The position numbers and the translations under genes were made by a program. Below, one piece after another: positions 13,601 to 26,104 of a stretch of 64,000 nucleotides of DNA. The first letter of the stretch is position 1. Each line of letters begins with the position of its first letter. The notes under the pieces are model-generated. The model was given only the letters and a program-made list of their open reading frames with translations, made no database searches and had not been told where the DNA came from. Source of the DNA: Apostichopus japonicus (lineage: Eukaryota > Echinodermata > Holothuroidea > Aspidochirotida > Stichopodidae); NCBI RefSeq assembly GCF_037975245.1, contig NC_092571.1:28190564-28254563 (forward strand), in the 5' to 3' direction.

Positions 13601-16600
13601 CCATTCATCCATCCTCTCTTTTTTTCTTTCTGTGTGCTCACAGAGGTCTTGCCAAGCAACAAGAAGTTCTTCTCACACATGGAGATACTATTGATAAGAT
13701 TGCCAAGGGATTCACACAGGCAGCCACTTCTGGAAAACTAATCGCAGGTATGACGGGAAAAAAATTCACATTACGAACATTCTCGTAACTTTAGATAAAC
13801 GTATTTTGGGATTGTGTTGTAGGTTTGTAGCAATGTATTTGTAGTTTTTCTCGATTGAGTGGATAGTTATCACTACTCATTCATAGGTTCACATCGAAAC
13901 CACTAGCATTAACACTTCTTCCTTTTCAACAATTTGCCATTCCTAATGAGAATAGGGAGAGGGGATGTATTTCTGTTTTATTCATACATAACAAATTATA
14001 CATAAAATTTGTTGATATTGAAACTCCTGAAAATGACATTAAGCTATAAAAAAGTCTTCAACTGTGTTCACACATGGTTTGGTGAAATATGGCATAAAAT
14101 TCTACTGGTCAGTAGACATTAGTCTGTATCATCATATTATGTTTGTGACCCAAAGAATTCCCTAGATTGGATTAGACAAGGAGTTATTAAATGATTAGTT
14201 GTAGCTGATTGGTTCTTACTTAATGGATCTCTTTAAAGGGTGTGAATACTCGCGCACAAAGAAACGACTCATGCCGGTACTCTGACCTAGTTTCGAATAG
14301 GTGTAACAGAAGTGTTAGGTCCCACCATCGATCCCAGAAAATACACACACAGCTTGCTACCATCGGTAATTAGACACTAGTGTACAGTCAATACATACAG
14401 CTACGGTCAATACCCACAACACAGTGTACATAGCAGCGATGGACATCTCAGGTCTAGATATAAGATAACAAGGTATCACGTTTCATTACTGTCTGCATTT
14501 TGTAGCGACAAGAAGAACACTTGCACGGAAAGTTAACTGTTTCAGAGGGCGGTACACGGTTTGGGGCGAGTCTTTAATCTGCAGATGTGGACTGTCTAAC
14601 ATTTGTCGCTTTTAACTGGTTTGCTTTCTCCTTACTGCATCACCGTTGAGTTGATTTGCAAAATTTCTTCAGGCGTAGATCCTTGGCTAGTCTCCTTTGC
14701 GATTGCAAAGAATGATGTAAAAAGTCATAAATTTTGACATTTAATCTTTGTAAGTGATTAATAGTGATGTGAAATAGTGTCTCGCCAATGAAATGTCGAG
14801 AAAGTTGTGTTTGTTGGTCAATCTTACCTTGAGTGCAGCAGTTAATGCTGGTGTTTGTAAAAAAGTATTGTCCAGACAAAAAAATGCTGATTTGACCATG
14901 TTGTGCTGAGGTTAAATTCAAAAGGTTTCACTTTCAACTTTTCAGTATTAATATTGTTTGTCGTAATTTTTTTTAACTTTCTGTAAATCTTTTGTCTACC
15001 TCCAGCCATTTCTAATGAGAAGAAGCGGCTGTATGGCGTCCAGTTTCATCCAGAGGTCGATCTTACAGAGAGTGGCAAACAGATATTCAAGAATTTCCTC
15101 TACCATATCTGTGGATTTCCCGGAAACTTTACAATGCAAAACAGAGAGGAGGCATGTAAAGCAGAGATCCAGAGAATAGTTGGTACAAACAAAGTCTTGG
15201 TAGGTTCCATCCCATATAACCTCATACTATAAAACATAAGACTGTCTGTCTCCTCTCAGAAAACAGGAAACTTTTTTTTCTTTCTATTACTTTGAAAAAA
15301 ATGCCTTGATGCCATATCAAATTTGAAATCTATGTTACCATGTCAGTTTAAGTGAAAGTCCAGCTGAACTCCTAATATTTGGTAATTCCTTAATTGAACC
15401 TTGCTCTGGAAGCATTGAATCATTTGACTTTTTTAGATCATGTCCTATCCATAGTCATACACATATTAACCTTTTAGCAGTGACTCAGTTGTAATGAACT
15501 ATATCACAGATTAATTGATTTAAGTCAGAAACCATTGAATATTGCACTCTTTATGGTGATGATGATATTTGTCCATTGATACCAAAATCAATAAGTAAAC
15601 TCAAAGGAATCACAACTTTGAAAATCTGAACTAGATTTTGAAGTATAGACTAGATTCTGGCCTTGTCAGTGGTAAATATACAAAAGAACCTTACACAAAT
15701 AGTTTGGTCTCTTATTGCATGATCATTCTTGTGTTGCCATAAATCTCATTTCTAAGTTTTAAAATGTTGTGCAAATGTTTTTACAGAATTTGTCAATATA
15801 ATAAAAAATATGTTGAGCCATACCTTGAGTAGTGAATGTATATTAACGATAACAAATTTTGAATTTGTTTCTGTACAGTAGTTTTCCATTTATGGTTTGA
15901 TGCTATACTATACTATACTATACTATACTATACTGCACTACACTATGACTCTAGACCTTTACAAGTTCTATGTACTGCAGTACTGCTCTGGTTCTTTGCC
16001 TGCCTAGAAGTTGAGCATGGCACTTGGCTACATGATACCATATATGTGCAAGTCCTTTACTACCGCTGTAGCCTAAGACTCCTTTGATTACATGGCATTA
16101 ACCTCTGACCTCTTCATCCTTTTCCAGGCATTGGTCAGTGGTGGTGTTGATTCTACTGTTTGTGCAGCTCTCCTAAGAAAGGTAAAGAGATACAGTTACC
16201 AAAGCTTAAGATTTTGGCAATTTTACCTCATGCTATCCTCTTTCAGTGTTCGGATTAAGCATTTGGAAAGCTTCTAACCCCCCAACAAACAAAACAAAAA
16301 CAAATGATTAATGTGATGACCTTGGTTTCGGTCGCAAACCTGATGTTGGTACCACTCATAATTCAGGCAATACATTTTAGCCTTAACATTTAGTGCAGCA
16401 GTTGGTTGCTCTTACCTAAAATACTGTGGTTATTTGTGCAAAAGACTGTAAATACAGTTTTTCATTTGTGTAGCAGTAAAACCTGTCATAGCATTTTGCT
16501 ATGCAATTCCAGATAAGTTATTATAGTTTATAGACACATAGTTATCATTGAGAGTTACTTTCTGTACACCTTGTTATCGTTCATAAAAACTATGTATGTC

Positions 16601-19600
16601 TTCAGTGACCTCAATGTTTCACTACAGATTCAGTATGTTATTTCCAGATTTGCGATCAGGTTTAGAATTGAGCTTGATTGATATTCTACCAAATCTGGGA
16701 TGAAAGCAATGGAAATCAATGGCGTTAAACATATCACCTCATGCCCACTTTTTCATACCTAAATTAAGCCGGTTTTAGATTTAATATGTCATGGAACTGT
16801 TGTCATTCTTTGTTTGTGTGTTTATATTTGCTTTACACAGGCGTTGAAGGATCATCAAGTGGTCGCTGTTCACATAGACAACGGATTTATGAGAAAGGAC
16901 GAGAGCGAATCCGTTAAAGCTTCTCTGGAGAGAATAGGACTGGATTTGAAAGGTATTTGGGTCTTCAATTCCTCAAAGTGTGAACATTTTAACAAATGTC
17001 TGCATGTTACATGCACACATGTATTTTGCACATGATAATCAATAATGATGCTTCCATGACTTGTAGGGGGTCATGTGTCTTTAAACTAAACTTGAGAAAT
17101 AGTTATCAGTACTTAACAACAAACAGACAAGTAAAAACTTGCTTGCAGAGAGGTAACTTCCAGTAGGTCGTTAACAACCTGGAGTTGGCACGGTGGGACT
17201 AAATGTATGTCTGTATGACTGTTGGAGACTGAAGTTGCAGAAGATCCTATAAGATCTTTAGCAAAGACAGGTATACCCAAACGTTTGCTCTTCTCTGTTT
17301 TTTCCTTTGTTTTCTTGTAGTGGTGGATGCTTCGTTAACATTTTACAATGCTACAACGACGATTCTCTTGGACAAAGATCAGCCCAACCCGACGCCGTGT
17401 CTGACCTCAACGTTAAACACAACGATACACCCGGAAGAGAAGCGGCAGATTATAGGAGATACATTCATTAAAGTCGCTGATCAAATCTGTAAGGAACTCA
17501 ATCTTAATCCTCTGGAAACAGTGTTAGCACAAGGTGAGAAGACTGCACCACGTGGTGACGTCTAAAACAAAACATCATCTCTTGGACTGATGCTATGTAA
17601 AATTGTACTTGTGTTTTATGATTAACATGTATGGGCTAGACCAGATGTCATGAACTCTTATGCCTCAGTCTCTTAGTCTTAAAGTGTCTCAAAAGACAAC
17701 TCTTGCTCAGCATATAGAACAGTGTTTTCTCTTGAATTGATACTCTGCAAAATTGTACCTTGTGTCTTTTGATTAACATTTATGGCCTAGACTAGATGTC
17801 ATGAACTCTTATGCCTCACTCTCTTAGTATCTTTAAGTGTCTCAAAAGACAACTCTCGCTCAGACATACCATAATGAACAGTGTTACACTGGGAGTCAAT
17901 ATCAGGTTCTTAATACATTCTGACACTCTCCCAATTTTATGTGTAAATCTCCCCGCAAAATCTGATTTTGAAATTTTGTCCCCTGAAATTGTAATCAGAA
18001 GTTGAAGGCGTGTATAATATTTACCTGCATTAGGAATGTGGAGGAATTCCACTGCATTCTACGGGAAATATATGTATAAAATGCTTATGCCAATGTTGCG
18101 TTCTGGAGCGCTTGCTTAGCGAAACAATAACTTTCATGTAGCCTATGTTTATTGCTAAGGTGACATGTAAAACCTAAAAATGTAATATGTAATACTAATG
18201 CTATCATGTTTTAGTTAGATTTTGTCCAGTTCTCTCTTGTTTTTCTGCATTCTCCCAGGTTTTGGGCATGAGAAATTGTAAACCTCCCTATTTTGTGAAA
18301 GAGAGGTTGACAGGTATGCTGGCTCTTGACCTATTATGTTTAATGGTCCAAAGTGTACATACCAGATTATTTTGACCCGATCTCTTGATTTCAGTTTTAT
18401 TCACTTTTTAAAAATCATTTGTGGAGTCCCCAAGTCTAAATTTGTATTGCTAGAAACATTACTGTTCCAGTTTTCACCATAACATCCCCCAACATTTCTT
18501 AAACTTAAAAAGGATGTGCATATTCTGAGATGCAAACCTTTGAGAGACAAAATTTTGCTCTTTGTTTTCAGGAACATTGCGACCGGATTTAATAGAAAGT
18601 GCCTCAAGTTTAGTAAGCGGTAACGCAGAGACAATAAAGACGCACCACAACGATACAGTACTGGTTCGGCAACTTAGGAGCGAAGGGAGGGTGGTCGAAC
18701 CTCTGAAGGATTTCCACAAGGACGAAGTCAGGCAACTTGGAAGAGATATCGGGCTTCCAGATGAACTGGTAGAAAGACATCCATTCCCCGGTAAGTTTTG
18801 TGCTCACCGTCGCTTGTAATTTACTGAGGGATGAATCGTATAACTTGTTAAATGTGTGCAAAGAAGGGAAGAAATGAGGAGTAGAACATAGTGAATGGAA
18901 GAGGCTGATGTGGGGTAGGGGAGGGGAGGGGAGAGGAGGGGAGAGGAGGGGGAAATTGGATGGTTGGAAAAGCAATTGATTACAGAATCTTTTGGATGTT
19001 AGTGGACATTGTCTAATTATGACTGATGATGGTTGCTTTTGAGGAAGAAAGCATGTTCAAAAGAAAGAATGGGGGAGGGGAGGGCAGGGGGGTGGGCGGT
19101 GATGTTTGAAGATGCGACATTGGTGATACAAGTACAGGAATAATTCATATTGGTATTAAGGATTGGAGGTTATATTTGTTTGGGATTTGTTATTGGGATT
19201 TGTTATTGGTATTTGGGGCATCGTCGAAAGGGTTTCCTTCCTCTAAATGAGAAGCAGATATATTATTTTTAAGAAGAAAGATGCATTCTATATATTGACT
19301 GCCTAGCAAGGAATTATCAAAACTTTACAAATGTGAACCAATACTTCCTATGGTTTTAATCTTGACCAGGTCCAGGATTGGCAATCCGGGTGATTTGTGC
19401 AGAGGAACCTTACATTGAGAAAGACTTTGGAGAAACAAACATACTCTTGAAAATTCTAGCAGATTATGCAAATGCCGATAAAAGGGTAATTATATATTAC
19501 ACTTTGCGATGGAATAACTTCCGTCTCCTTTCCACGTATATCAGAATTACTCAAAGTAAGTACTTAGAATACTCCTCCCCAAACCCCTCTGTAGTCCCAC

Positions 19601-22600
19601 CTCTTGTTTCCAGGTTGTTTAGGATTGTAACAACAGGTTAGGCATATACAAATTACTTAACTGTGTGTAAAATTATGAAATGCATTATGCCATGTGCAGA
19701 CAGGCTATACAATTACAAGATGAAGAGAAAATGTTGGATTATTTGTTAATATCTGGCTAGTTCCCATATCTGGACATCTTCTGCTGAATAATCCATGTTT
19801 TAACTATGTTAAACATGTTATGTTTTAACATGTTTCAAACTATTTCCTTGTCCCAAAACTATTTCCATGAGGATTAGTGCTCTTCAGAGGAGGGAGGTCG
19901 TTGGGGGTGGGGGGTGTTGTACCACGGGTGAAGTACCCAGAGGAACCTGTTTGCTATGCCATACAAGATAAACTATCTGCTTCATGTACCAGCAGTGGAG
20001 TAGCCTCAGGGGGCCCTATAGGTTATCCTGCATTACCCTCAGTTGTTACTAGTAAGACCAAAAGTGAACTAGCTCAGTCAAAGCCTCTTGGTAGGGAATC
20101 ATGCCTCACTGAGATGTTAACTTGATTAAATTAAATCCACCTCAGTGTTTGTGAAAAATAATAACGATATTTAGAGATATTGAGCCTGTTCGGATAACGA
20201 TTTGTATAACTATAGCAATTTCAACTCTAATATTACTGATGAGTTGAATAGGCAAAAAAAAGGGATAGTGTGAACCAAGTAGTACTTCTATAAACACAGC
20301 GGCAGTTCTGCCATTAATATCGTCCGTATGGTCTTGATATGATTTTACTGGCTCAATGTTAATTTTTGCTGGAGTCTTATAAAACCTTCAGGTTATGCCC
20401 AGACAGATTGAAGCATCAAATTATTATATGTTTCAGTGTGAAATATGGTGTGGCAGAACAAGTTTAGAGGTGAATGGGTGACCATAATCACTCGTTTTAG
20501 CATATTTTACAACAGGTCATGTTATGCTGAGCCTTGTTTTAGCAATTCAATTCAACTTTATATCAACCATTGCAACAGGTACAACAGTATAAACAAGACT
20601 ACATGTGACTACACACCATGTTAATAATGAAAAGAATGACAAATAAAATAATATACTAAAATAATTAAATTATAAAACAGATCAAGTAGAAGCCTTCATT
20701 TTGCCCTATAGTCACACAGAATGTTTCGTCTGTTTTACAGCGTCATGCCTTGATGGAGAGAGTACAGAACTTAACAACAGACGAAGAGAAGGAATTACTA
20801 ACGGAGATGACCTCGAGGCAGAAGATTACTGGAACCTTGTTACCTATCAAGACAGTCGGAGTTCAGGTTTGTCCCAATTGTCTGCCATTTCAAACAGAAG
20901 TGGAGGGAGCAGGGTGTTAATCTCACAAACGTTCCATGTTTGACATAATAGCCATAAGATAAAGAGATAGTATTGTCAAAAGTAATTGCATTTGAGAAAA
21001 GTCACCAAGTCCAGTCTAGATGACTACTTAGGATTAAATCATAATGGCCATTATATATTTAGAGGTAATATGTGGTTAGTTTCTGTTTATAATAATATGT
21101 GGTTATATGTGGTTAGTTTCAGTTTTCTGTTTATCTCCTACCTTTCCTCTTCCCCTGTTGGTTTCTTTCTTTCTTCTCTCCATCCCTTGTCTACTAATCC
21201 CCTTACATCTATATCTTTGTGTTCACCATGCTCATTAACTAGTCTGTATTCTGTGCGTGTTTTTGTCCCTTCTGTTATACTGTTACTTGTCATTTAGCCT
21301 TTGAAGAAGATCCTGCTAGGATCGAAACGTCAGGTCAACTTAATTTTACACGTTAGTTTCAGTTGACAGTCTTTCCGGTCTGCTATTTGGTCATTTTACT
21401 TTTTACTTTGAAGACATTACTGTCACTCAATGGTACCCACTACTGTACTAAAGATCATCATTCTGTAGTGATGATTTTGCTATGGTTTTGCAAAAAATGT
21501 TGTTTTTTTGGCTTTTTTTTCATAGACTTTACACTTGTCATGGTTTTCTGCTCATTTCTTCTCAGTGATCAAGCTAAAAGTCATTTCCCTTTCTGTTTCA
21601 CTAAGATTTTTGTGCTTTCTGCTATTTTTTCAGGGTGATTGTAGGACATATAGCTACTGTGCTGCTCTCAGTTCAGAAGCCCAACAGATACCTTGGGATG
21701 ATCTCTACGCGATGGGAAAGATTATCCCTAAGATATGTCACAATGTCAATAGGTAAGTCTTTAGGTATTGTTACAATATTACTAAGTAAGCAGTGGATAT
21801 CTGTGACAGTATCAATAAGTCAGCAGTGGATATAAGCAGTGGATATCTGTCACTATCCGTTGATAAACAGAGGATTTCTGTATCACCAGCTATTACTATG
21901 TATTGGTGTAATATACCATTAATGCTATTGCTATGTATTGGTGTTATATACCATTAATGCTATTGCTATGTATTGGTGTTATATGCCATTATTGCTATGT
22001 ATTGGTGTTATATACCATTAATGCTATTGCTATGAATTTGTGTTATATACCATTACTGCTATTACTAATGTATGTATTGGTGTTATGTGTCATTAATGAT
22101 ATTGCTAAGTATTGGTGTTATGTACCACTTATGCTATTGCTATTTATTGGTGTTATATAGCATCAATGCTATGGCTGTGTTGTTCTTATGTAGCATTAAT
22201 GCTATGCTAAGTATTGGTGTTATGTACCATTTATGCTATTGCTATATATTGGTGTTATATACCATTAGTGCTATTGGTGATTCAAAACCATGGTTTATGT
22301 CACAGAGAAGTTGTTTTGTGTAGTACTATATTCTTGTTTCCCTTTGGTGATTTCAGAGTTGTTTACATTTTCGGTCCACCTATTCGGGATTCCCCTCGGG
22401 ATGTCACTGCTACTTTCCTAACACCTAATGTACTGAGCACACTAAAACAGGCTGATCATCTTGCAAGGAAGACACTAATGGATAGTGGTATGTAATGTAT
22501 ACTGTAATTTATGTTATAAAAGGCAGTGTATAATTTGTATAACATAGAATGTCTAACAAATTTTATAATATGTTCGCCCCACCCTCCTCCCTTTCAGACC

Positions 22601-24422
22601 TCTCCCCAAGCTCATTCTGAGGTTGACTTAAATTATATCTATTGTGTAACCTTTGACTAAATGTCACTCAGTAAAGGCCTGACTGAAGTATTTATATTAT
22701 TCCTGCATCGTATTGTATTCCTGCATCTTACTGTATTCCTGCATCTTATTCAGCTGTTTACCATCTACTTGAATGTTACCCCCTCTTCCCCCAACCTCCC
22801 TCCCTGTCTTTCATCCCTGGTCCATAATATTGAGAAAGTTTGACCCATTCTTAATGCTCAATATGAGCTGGCCAGTCCACATATATAAGTTTCTTTTGCA
22901 CTTCTTGGAAGCTCCAAGAGTCACCTTGACACTTCTCTGTTGGTTACCCAGTTCACTTCTCTGTTTGGCAGGTCTCTACAATAAGCTAAGTCAGATGCCT
23001 ATTATTCTAGTACCGCTTCATTTTGACCGTGATCCCATCATGCATCATCCCTCATGCCAGCGGAGCGTCGCAATTAGGACCTTCATGACCAACGATTTCA
23101 TGACGGGAGTTCCAGCGTTACCAGGAAAGGACATCCCCGAGAAGGTGAGCATTGTAATGTTACTGACATGAGAGTGGCTGTGAAAGTAGCTGCTTTTTAT
23201 GGCCATATCATAACCTCTGTTCACACAAATATTTGATGAGGAGATGGTACCGTCCAATCGTTCCATGAGCGTTACTGCATTTGATTAAAAGGACTTTTTC
23301 TCTGTTCTTATGTTTGAGCAACAGTTTTAGCAAAGCTGCCTGAGTGTTTCTGAAAATAAGATTACAAATTGATCAAAGTAACACAACCTCTGTAGACCAG
23401 GGGTGTGGGCAACCTTTTTAGATGAAAGATATTAGGAGTGAAAAAACTGACTGGGCCGCACCTAACCAACGACCTGCTGTTGATTTCACAAACCTTTGAT
23501 TCCGAGGACTTAAAAGCAATAGGGTGTGTGTACTATATCTGTATTCACAAAAGCATAATGTCAATACAGTAGTTGAAAACTAATGGGTATAATAGGCCTT
23601 CCTGACAGCATCATTAGTGCCGATAAATTCTAAGCAGCTAGCTGGTTTTTTTGTGAGATGTAAAGTAGATCTAACAAGTCGCAAAAAAATCACTGGCTGG
23701 CCGCAAGTGACCCGCGGGCTGAAGGTTGCCTACCCCAGCTTTAGACGATCATATCTTGTTTCTTCTCTCTCATTTTGGCACCACCTGGACTCTAATGAGC
23801 AAATAGTTTATGATTCTCTTGGTTCCGAACAATTTGTCTACCAGACACTTTAGGATATACTAGCATTAATCATTTAAAAAGCATTAATCATGTGCAAAGC
23901 AAATAGGAAACTTAAAATAACTTAGTCAAACAATGACTTTAGGTTGTAGAGTATTGGTATAGCTATAGACACATTTACAAGCACCCAGCACTTTTCTATT
24001 CCCTAAGACTATCACATCCTATGGTAATCAAGTGTAGTTTACAGTTGGTTATCCTTTGAACTCTAATGTTGTAGAGCAGGCAATAATTTAGTCTGCCAAT
24101 TTTGTGTAGCAGTTTTGAAAGGATCTAAATTTTCGCTTCTAGAAAGTACTATGGATTCTGTGTACCAAACAAAAAATGGTTTTACATCTTTGCTAATCTT
24201 ACAAAGCATTTTGTGACGTGATATCGGATAAATTAATTATTCCCTGCAGAATTTGTAAAAATCATTTAAGTGGTAAATTTTTTATCAGATTCATTTCCCT
24301 TCCTTTCGTTCTTTCCAAAGGTGGTCTATCAAATGGTGAACGAGATCGCATCAGTTCCGGGAATATCACGAGTGATGTACGATTTAACCGGCAAGCCACC
24401 AGGGACCACCGAATGGGAGTGA
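1657..24422 (+). CDS. GMPS: GMP synthase (glutamine-hydrolysing), 15 exons, 5' partial
   Basis: This enzyme makes GMP from XMP, ATP and glutamine, the last step of guanine nucleotide synthesis, and acts in the cytosol. Exons: 1657-1748, 2288-2402, 11965-12062, 13644-13747, 15006-15199, 16128-16181, 16841-16952, 17321-17533, 18572-18790, 19370-19485, 20741-20866, 21634-21752, 22357-22487, 22972-23144, 24321-24422. All junctions are GT-AG, the phases match throughout, and the joined frame is 655 residues plus TGA. The amidotransferase domain shows the nucleophile motif GICYG (exon 2) and FHPEV (exon 5). The ATP-pyrophosphatase P-loop SGGVDSTV is in exon 6. The C-terminal dimerisation domain ends in PPGTTEWE, the conserved end of the animal enzyme. 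Compared with the 693-residue human protein only about 39 N-terminal residues are missing. Intron 2 is about 9.6 kb and full of repeats. The alignment with the human protein is from memory, but the match is strong across the whole length. Confidence 0.97.
2570..2612. repeat. (GT)n microsatellite
   Basis: An interrupted GT run in GMPS intron 2. It is followed by a GGCGCC-containing flank, as is the GT run at 8440-8460, which suggests both belong to the same dispersed repeat. Confidence 0.7.
3380..4190. mobile_element. DNA transposon with long, internally repetitive terminal inverted repeats
   Basis: The element spans 3388-4182 and is flanked by the 8-bp direct repeat GTGTTACT (3380-3387 and 4183-4190). 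The left arm is built from repeated TTTTCAGTCCGAAAA-type units. The right arm carries the inverse units (TTTTCGGACTGAAAA), and the match continues inward through sequences around GCAGTTTTAATGCCATAATA. No transposase was seen. The 8-bp duplication fits hAT-like integration and the tandem-built arms resemble foldback elements; the class is inferred. Confidence 0.7.
5151..7221 (+). pseudogene. Decayed SET-domain (KMT5A-like) gene nested in GMPS intron 2
   Basis: Four exon-like segments with splice signals lie in order on the GMPS strand: 5151-5305, 5420-5504, 6475-6594 and 7133-7221. The first encodes [18 protein letters not shown], a typical SET-domain start; a one-base shift near 5203 then continues it as [13 protein letters not shown]. 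The second encodes [15 protein letters not shown], a diverged form of the GEEIxYDYG end of SET domains. The third and fourth join in the same phase (1) and end in a basic motif, [22 protein letters not shown]-like, that I associate with transposon-linked SET proteins. The exon that should carry the central cofactor and catalytic motif (NHS-type) was not found, and phase is lost between exons 1 and 2, so it is probably dead. SET identity is fairly secure, the KMT5A label is not. Confidence 0.55.
7222..8419. other. Intronic DNA without recognised features
   Basis: AT-rich GMPS intron 2 sequence. Nothing coding, repetitive or structured was recognised. Confidence 0.5.
8420..11190. repeat. Complex repeat field with a 399-bp tandem array rich in AGGTCA
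   Basis: Units starting near 9732, 10131 and 10533 are near identical and spaced about 399-402 bp; a related unit begins near 8771 and partial units lie between. Each unit carries many AGGTCA/TGACCT hexamers, including direct repeats with a 4-base spacer (9676-9691 and equivalents) and a triple array at 9084-9104. The outer parts (8455-8570 and 10975-11075) share a different segment beginning with a CACGATAACTC/CACAATAACTC motif, so the tandem array appears to have expanded inside a larger dispersed repeat. Confidence 0.8.
12203..13440. mobile_element. hAT-type non-autonomous transposon with 8-bp target duplication
   Basis: The element spans 12211-13432. Its left end TAGTGTTTACACGGGT is the inverse of the right end ACCCGTGCAAACACTG, with two mismatches, and both sides carry TTGTATAT (12203-12210, 13433-13440). 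GGGTACCC-rich subterminal sequences are present at both ends. The interior has four diverged tandem units at about 12835, 12971, 13098 and 13264, each containing CCTAACACCACACTAAGTCA. There is no transposase ORF. It lies in the GMPS intron before the exon at 13644. Confidence 0.85.
14236..14590. repeat. Dispersed repeat, copy 1 (pair with 38790-39140)
   Basis: The roughly 350 bp beginning ACTCGCGCACAAAGAAACG are repeated with moderate divergence at 38790-39140 in the same orientation. Shared blocks include CCAGAAAATACACACACAGC and GGTAATTAGACACTAGTGTA. No coding capacity was recognised. The family is unidentified. Confidence 0.8.
15903..15934. repeat. (CTATA)n microsatellite
   Basis: About six pentanucleotide units in a GMPS intron. 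Confidence 0.8.
18908..19104 (+). other. G-run clusters, possible G-quadruplexes
   Basis: Two clusters of GGGG runs separated by one to three bases (18911-18952 and 19074-19104) lie in the GMPS intron after exon 9, on the non-template strand. They fit the sequence rule for intramolecular G-quadruplexes; no function is shown. Confidence 0.5.
21898..22275. repeat. Approximately 35-bp minisatellite
   Basis: Degenerate tandem units containing GTATTGGTGTTATATACC repeat about ten times in the GMPS intron before the exon at 22357. The open frames through it are a by-product of the repetition. Confidence 0.85.
23390..23746. mobile_element. Short hAT-type element (MITE) in a GMPS intron
   Basis: The element spans 23398-23738. 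Its left end CAGGGGTGTGGGCAACCTT is the near-inverse of the right end AAGGTTGCCTACCCCAG. Flanks CTGTAGAC and CTTTAGAC match at 7 of 8 bases, a slightly mutated target duplication. GGGCCGC near the left and GGCCGC near the right are subterminal echoes. No coding sequence. Confidence 0.8.
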
Positions 24423-26104
24423 ATCCTGTGACCTCCAGCCGGCCCTCAGGCTTATACACAGTAGCCCACAATAGTTCCATAACCAGGAGCCCTCGTTTGG
24501 GAGAGGACTTTTTTAATATTGATGTAAATGTACATTCAGTGAAGTCGTGGACGACGTGAATCCAAGATTTAAACCTGAAAGCACTGACCAGCCAGACATA
24601 TTTAGAGAACCGACAGACGGACGGACAGACGAACCGGTCACCAGCTTCGCAGTCGGAATGAAATTTAGAAAGCGGAACTGATGACTGTTTCCACAGTTGT
24701 CCTTGTATGTTATATTAAGAACTACTGTTTAAGATGTAGTGTTGACTGCAAGAGTTTGCTACATGTGAAAAGGTTGAATAAGATGATTGAAAAAGATGTA
24801 AAATTATGTGGCAAAATTATGATATTAACTAAGAGTGATATCACCGCCTCAGATAGCAGTGGTCAGATACAGCATTGTATAGTTTGATGAGTCCAGAGGA
24901 TCGGCAAAGGCCGGTTGAGGTGAATGACCGGTTGCACTGTATTCAACGTCGATGAAGGCAATGATGATATCATTGGAATACTTTGGATTGTCCTGTGTAA
25001 GAAATGTTATTCGAGCAAATTTGAGAGGAATAGTAGCTGAAATGAATAGTTCCATAGTAAGATAGGGGGCGTCGTGTGTTTTTATTCTAGAGACAATCTT
25101 TAATTGTTCTCATCATTTAATGAATATGTGCTAATTACAAACAGGATCTAGAATTTTCAAAAGGAAGGGTGGGAGGGTGGTCCTAGGGTGGTGTCGCCCT
25201 AAGGGTTGTGTGACCCTGAGGAGGTTGAAGTCAACTCATATGATCTATCTACAGTGATTGGAATACAGTATGTTAGGTCTGTGGACATTAGACTCAGTGA
25301 ATTTGAGAAATGGGATAGAAATACTTACACTCGTAGCTTAACATGTACAACGACTCTCTACATTAAGTATTTGTCTCTTGGCAGACTTGAATTATCGACA
25401 GAATATTTAGCGTCATTGGGTATTATGCACATGGTAGGGTGGTATATGTTACTTGTGAGATGCTAACGGGCACAATGTTTGAAAATACAATGGTAATGAT
25501 GATCTCCCTGGTTTTACCATGTAGTTGAGTCCTCTGTTTCAACAATTTGGCTTCACTGATGATTAGATTCCATTAGGATGCGATCAATTTATACTTGTAA
25601 AGGTCTTCAGTCGAAGAAAGCGGGAAAACATGCTTTAATTTCTTTCGAATACACAACATTGATGTTTCCTCATTGACCTTGTATCAAGTTGATAGCTTTA
25701 TTGCATAGGCTGCATAGATTAAATCTGTGTCCACGCTATCAGCCTTCACTATCATGCAAAGCTATTACTGTGTTCATCTGTGAAGCTACATTAAAGACAA
25801 CACATTACACAAAACGTTGGGGATACTCCAAGTTTACCATTTACAACCAAACTATGGTTTATTTAAAAGATGCAAATCTTTGAAAGTTCAAAGATTAATT
25901 TAGTGAATGTGTCTGGCAGCTGATAGAGTTAAATGATTGCAATAGGAAAGCTGGAAAATTTCAACCATTTTTTCGATTTCTTCTTAATGTACAGACTATA
26001 TATCCATGTCAGATGGTATGGCTTTGAATGTTAGGCATGTCACACTTGTATGACATATATATCAAAAATGTTTCAAAAGAAATTTGAAAAATCTTTGCAA
26101 TAAA
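24423..26104 (+). other. GMPS: Probable GMPS 3' untranslated region
   Basis: The sequence follows the GMPS stop codon without further coding matches. An AATAAA signal lies at 26099-26104; I did not see an earlier perfect one, but scanning by eye is not exhaustive. The true transcript end is unknown. Confidence 0.35.

Noticed and set aside
21898-22275. Regular short repeats that might suggest a CRISPR array
   Set aside because: Units are contiguous and degenerate with no spacers, in an animal intron: a minisatellite.
22773-23171. 132-residue frame treated as a separate gene
   Set aside because: Its meaningful part is the GMPS exon at 22972-23144; the rest is intron.
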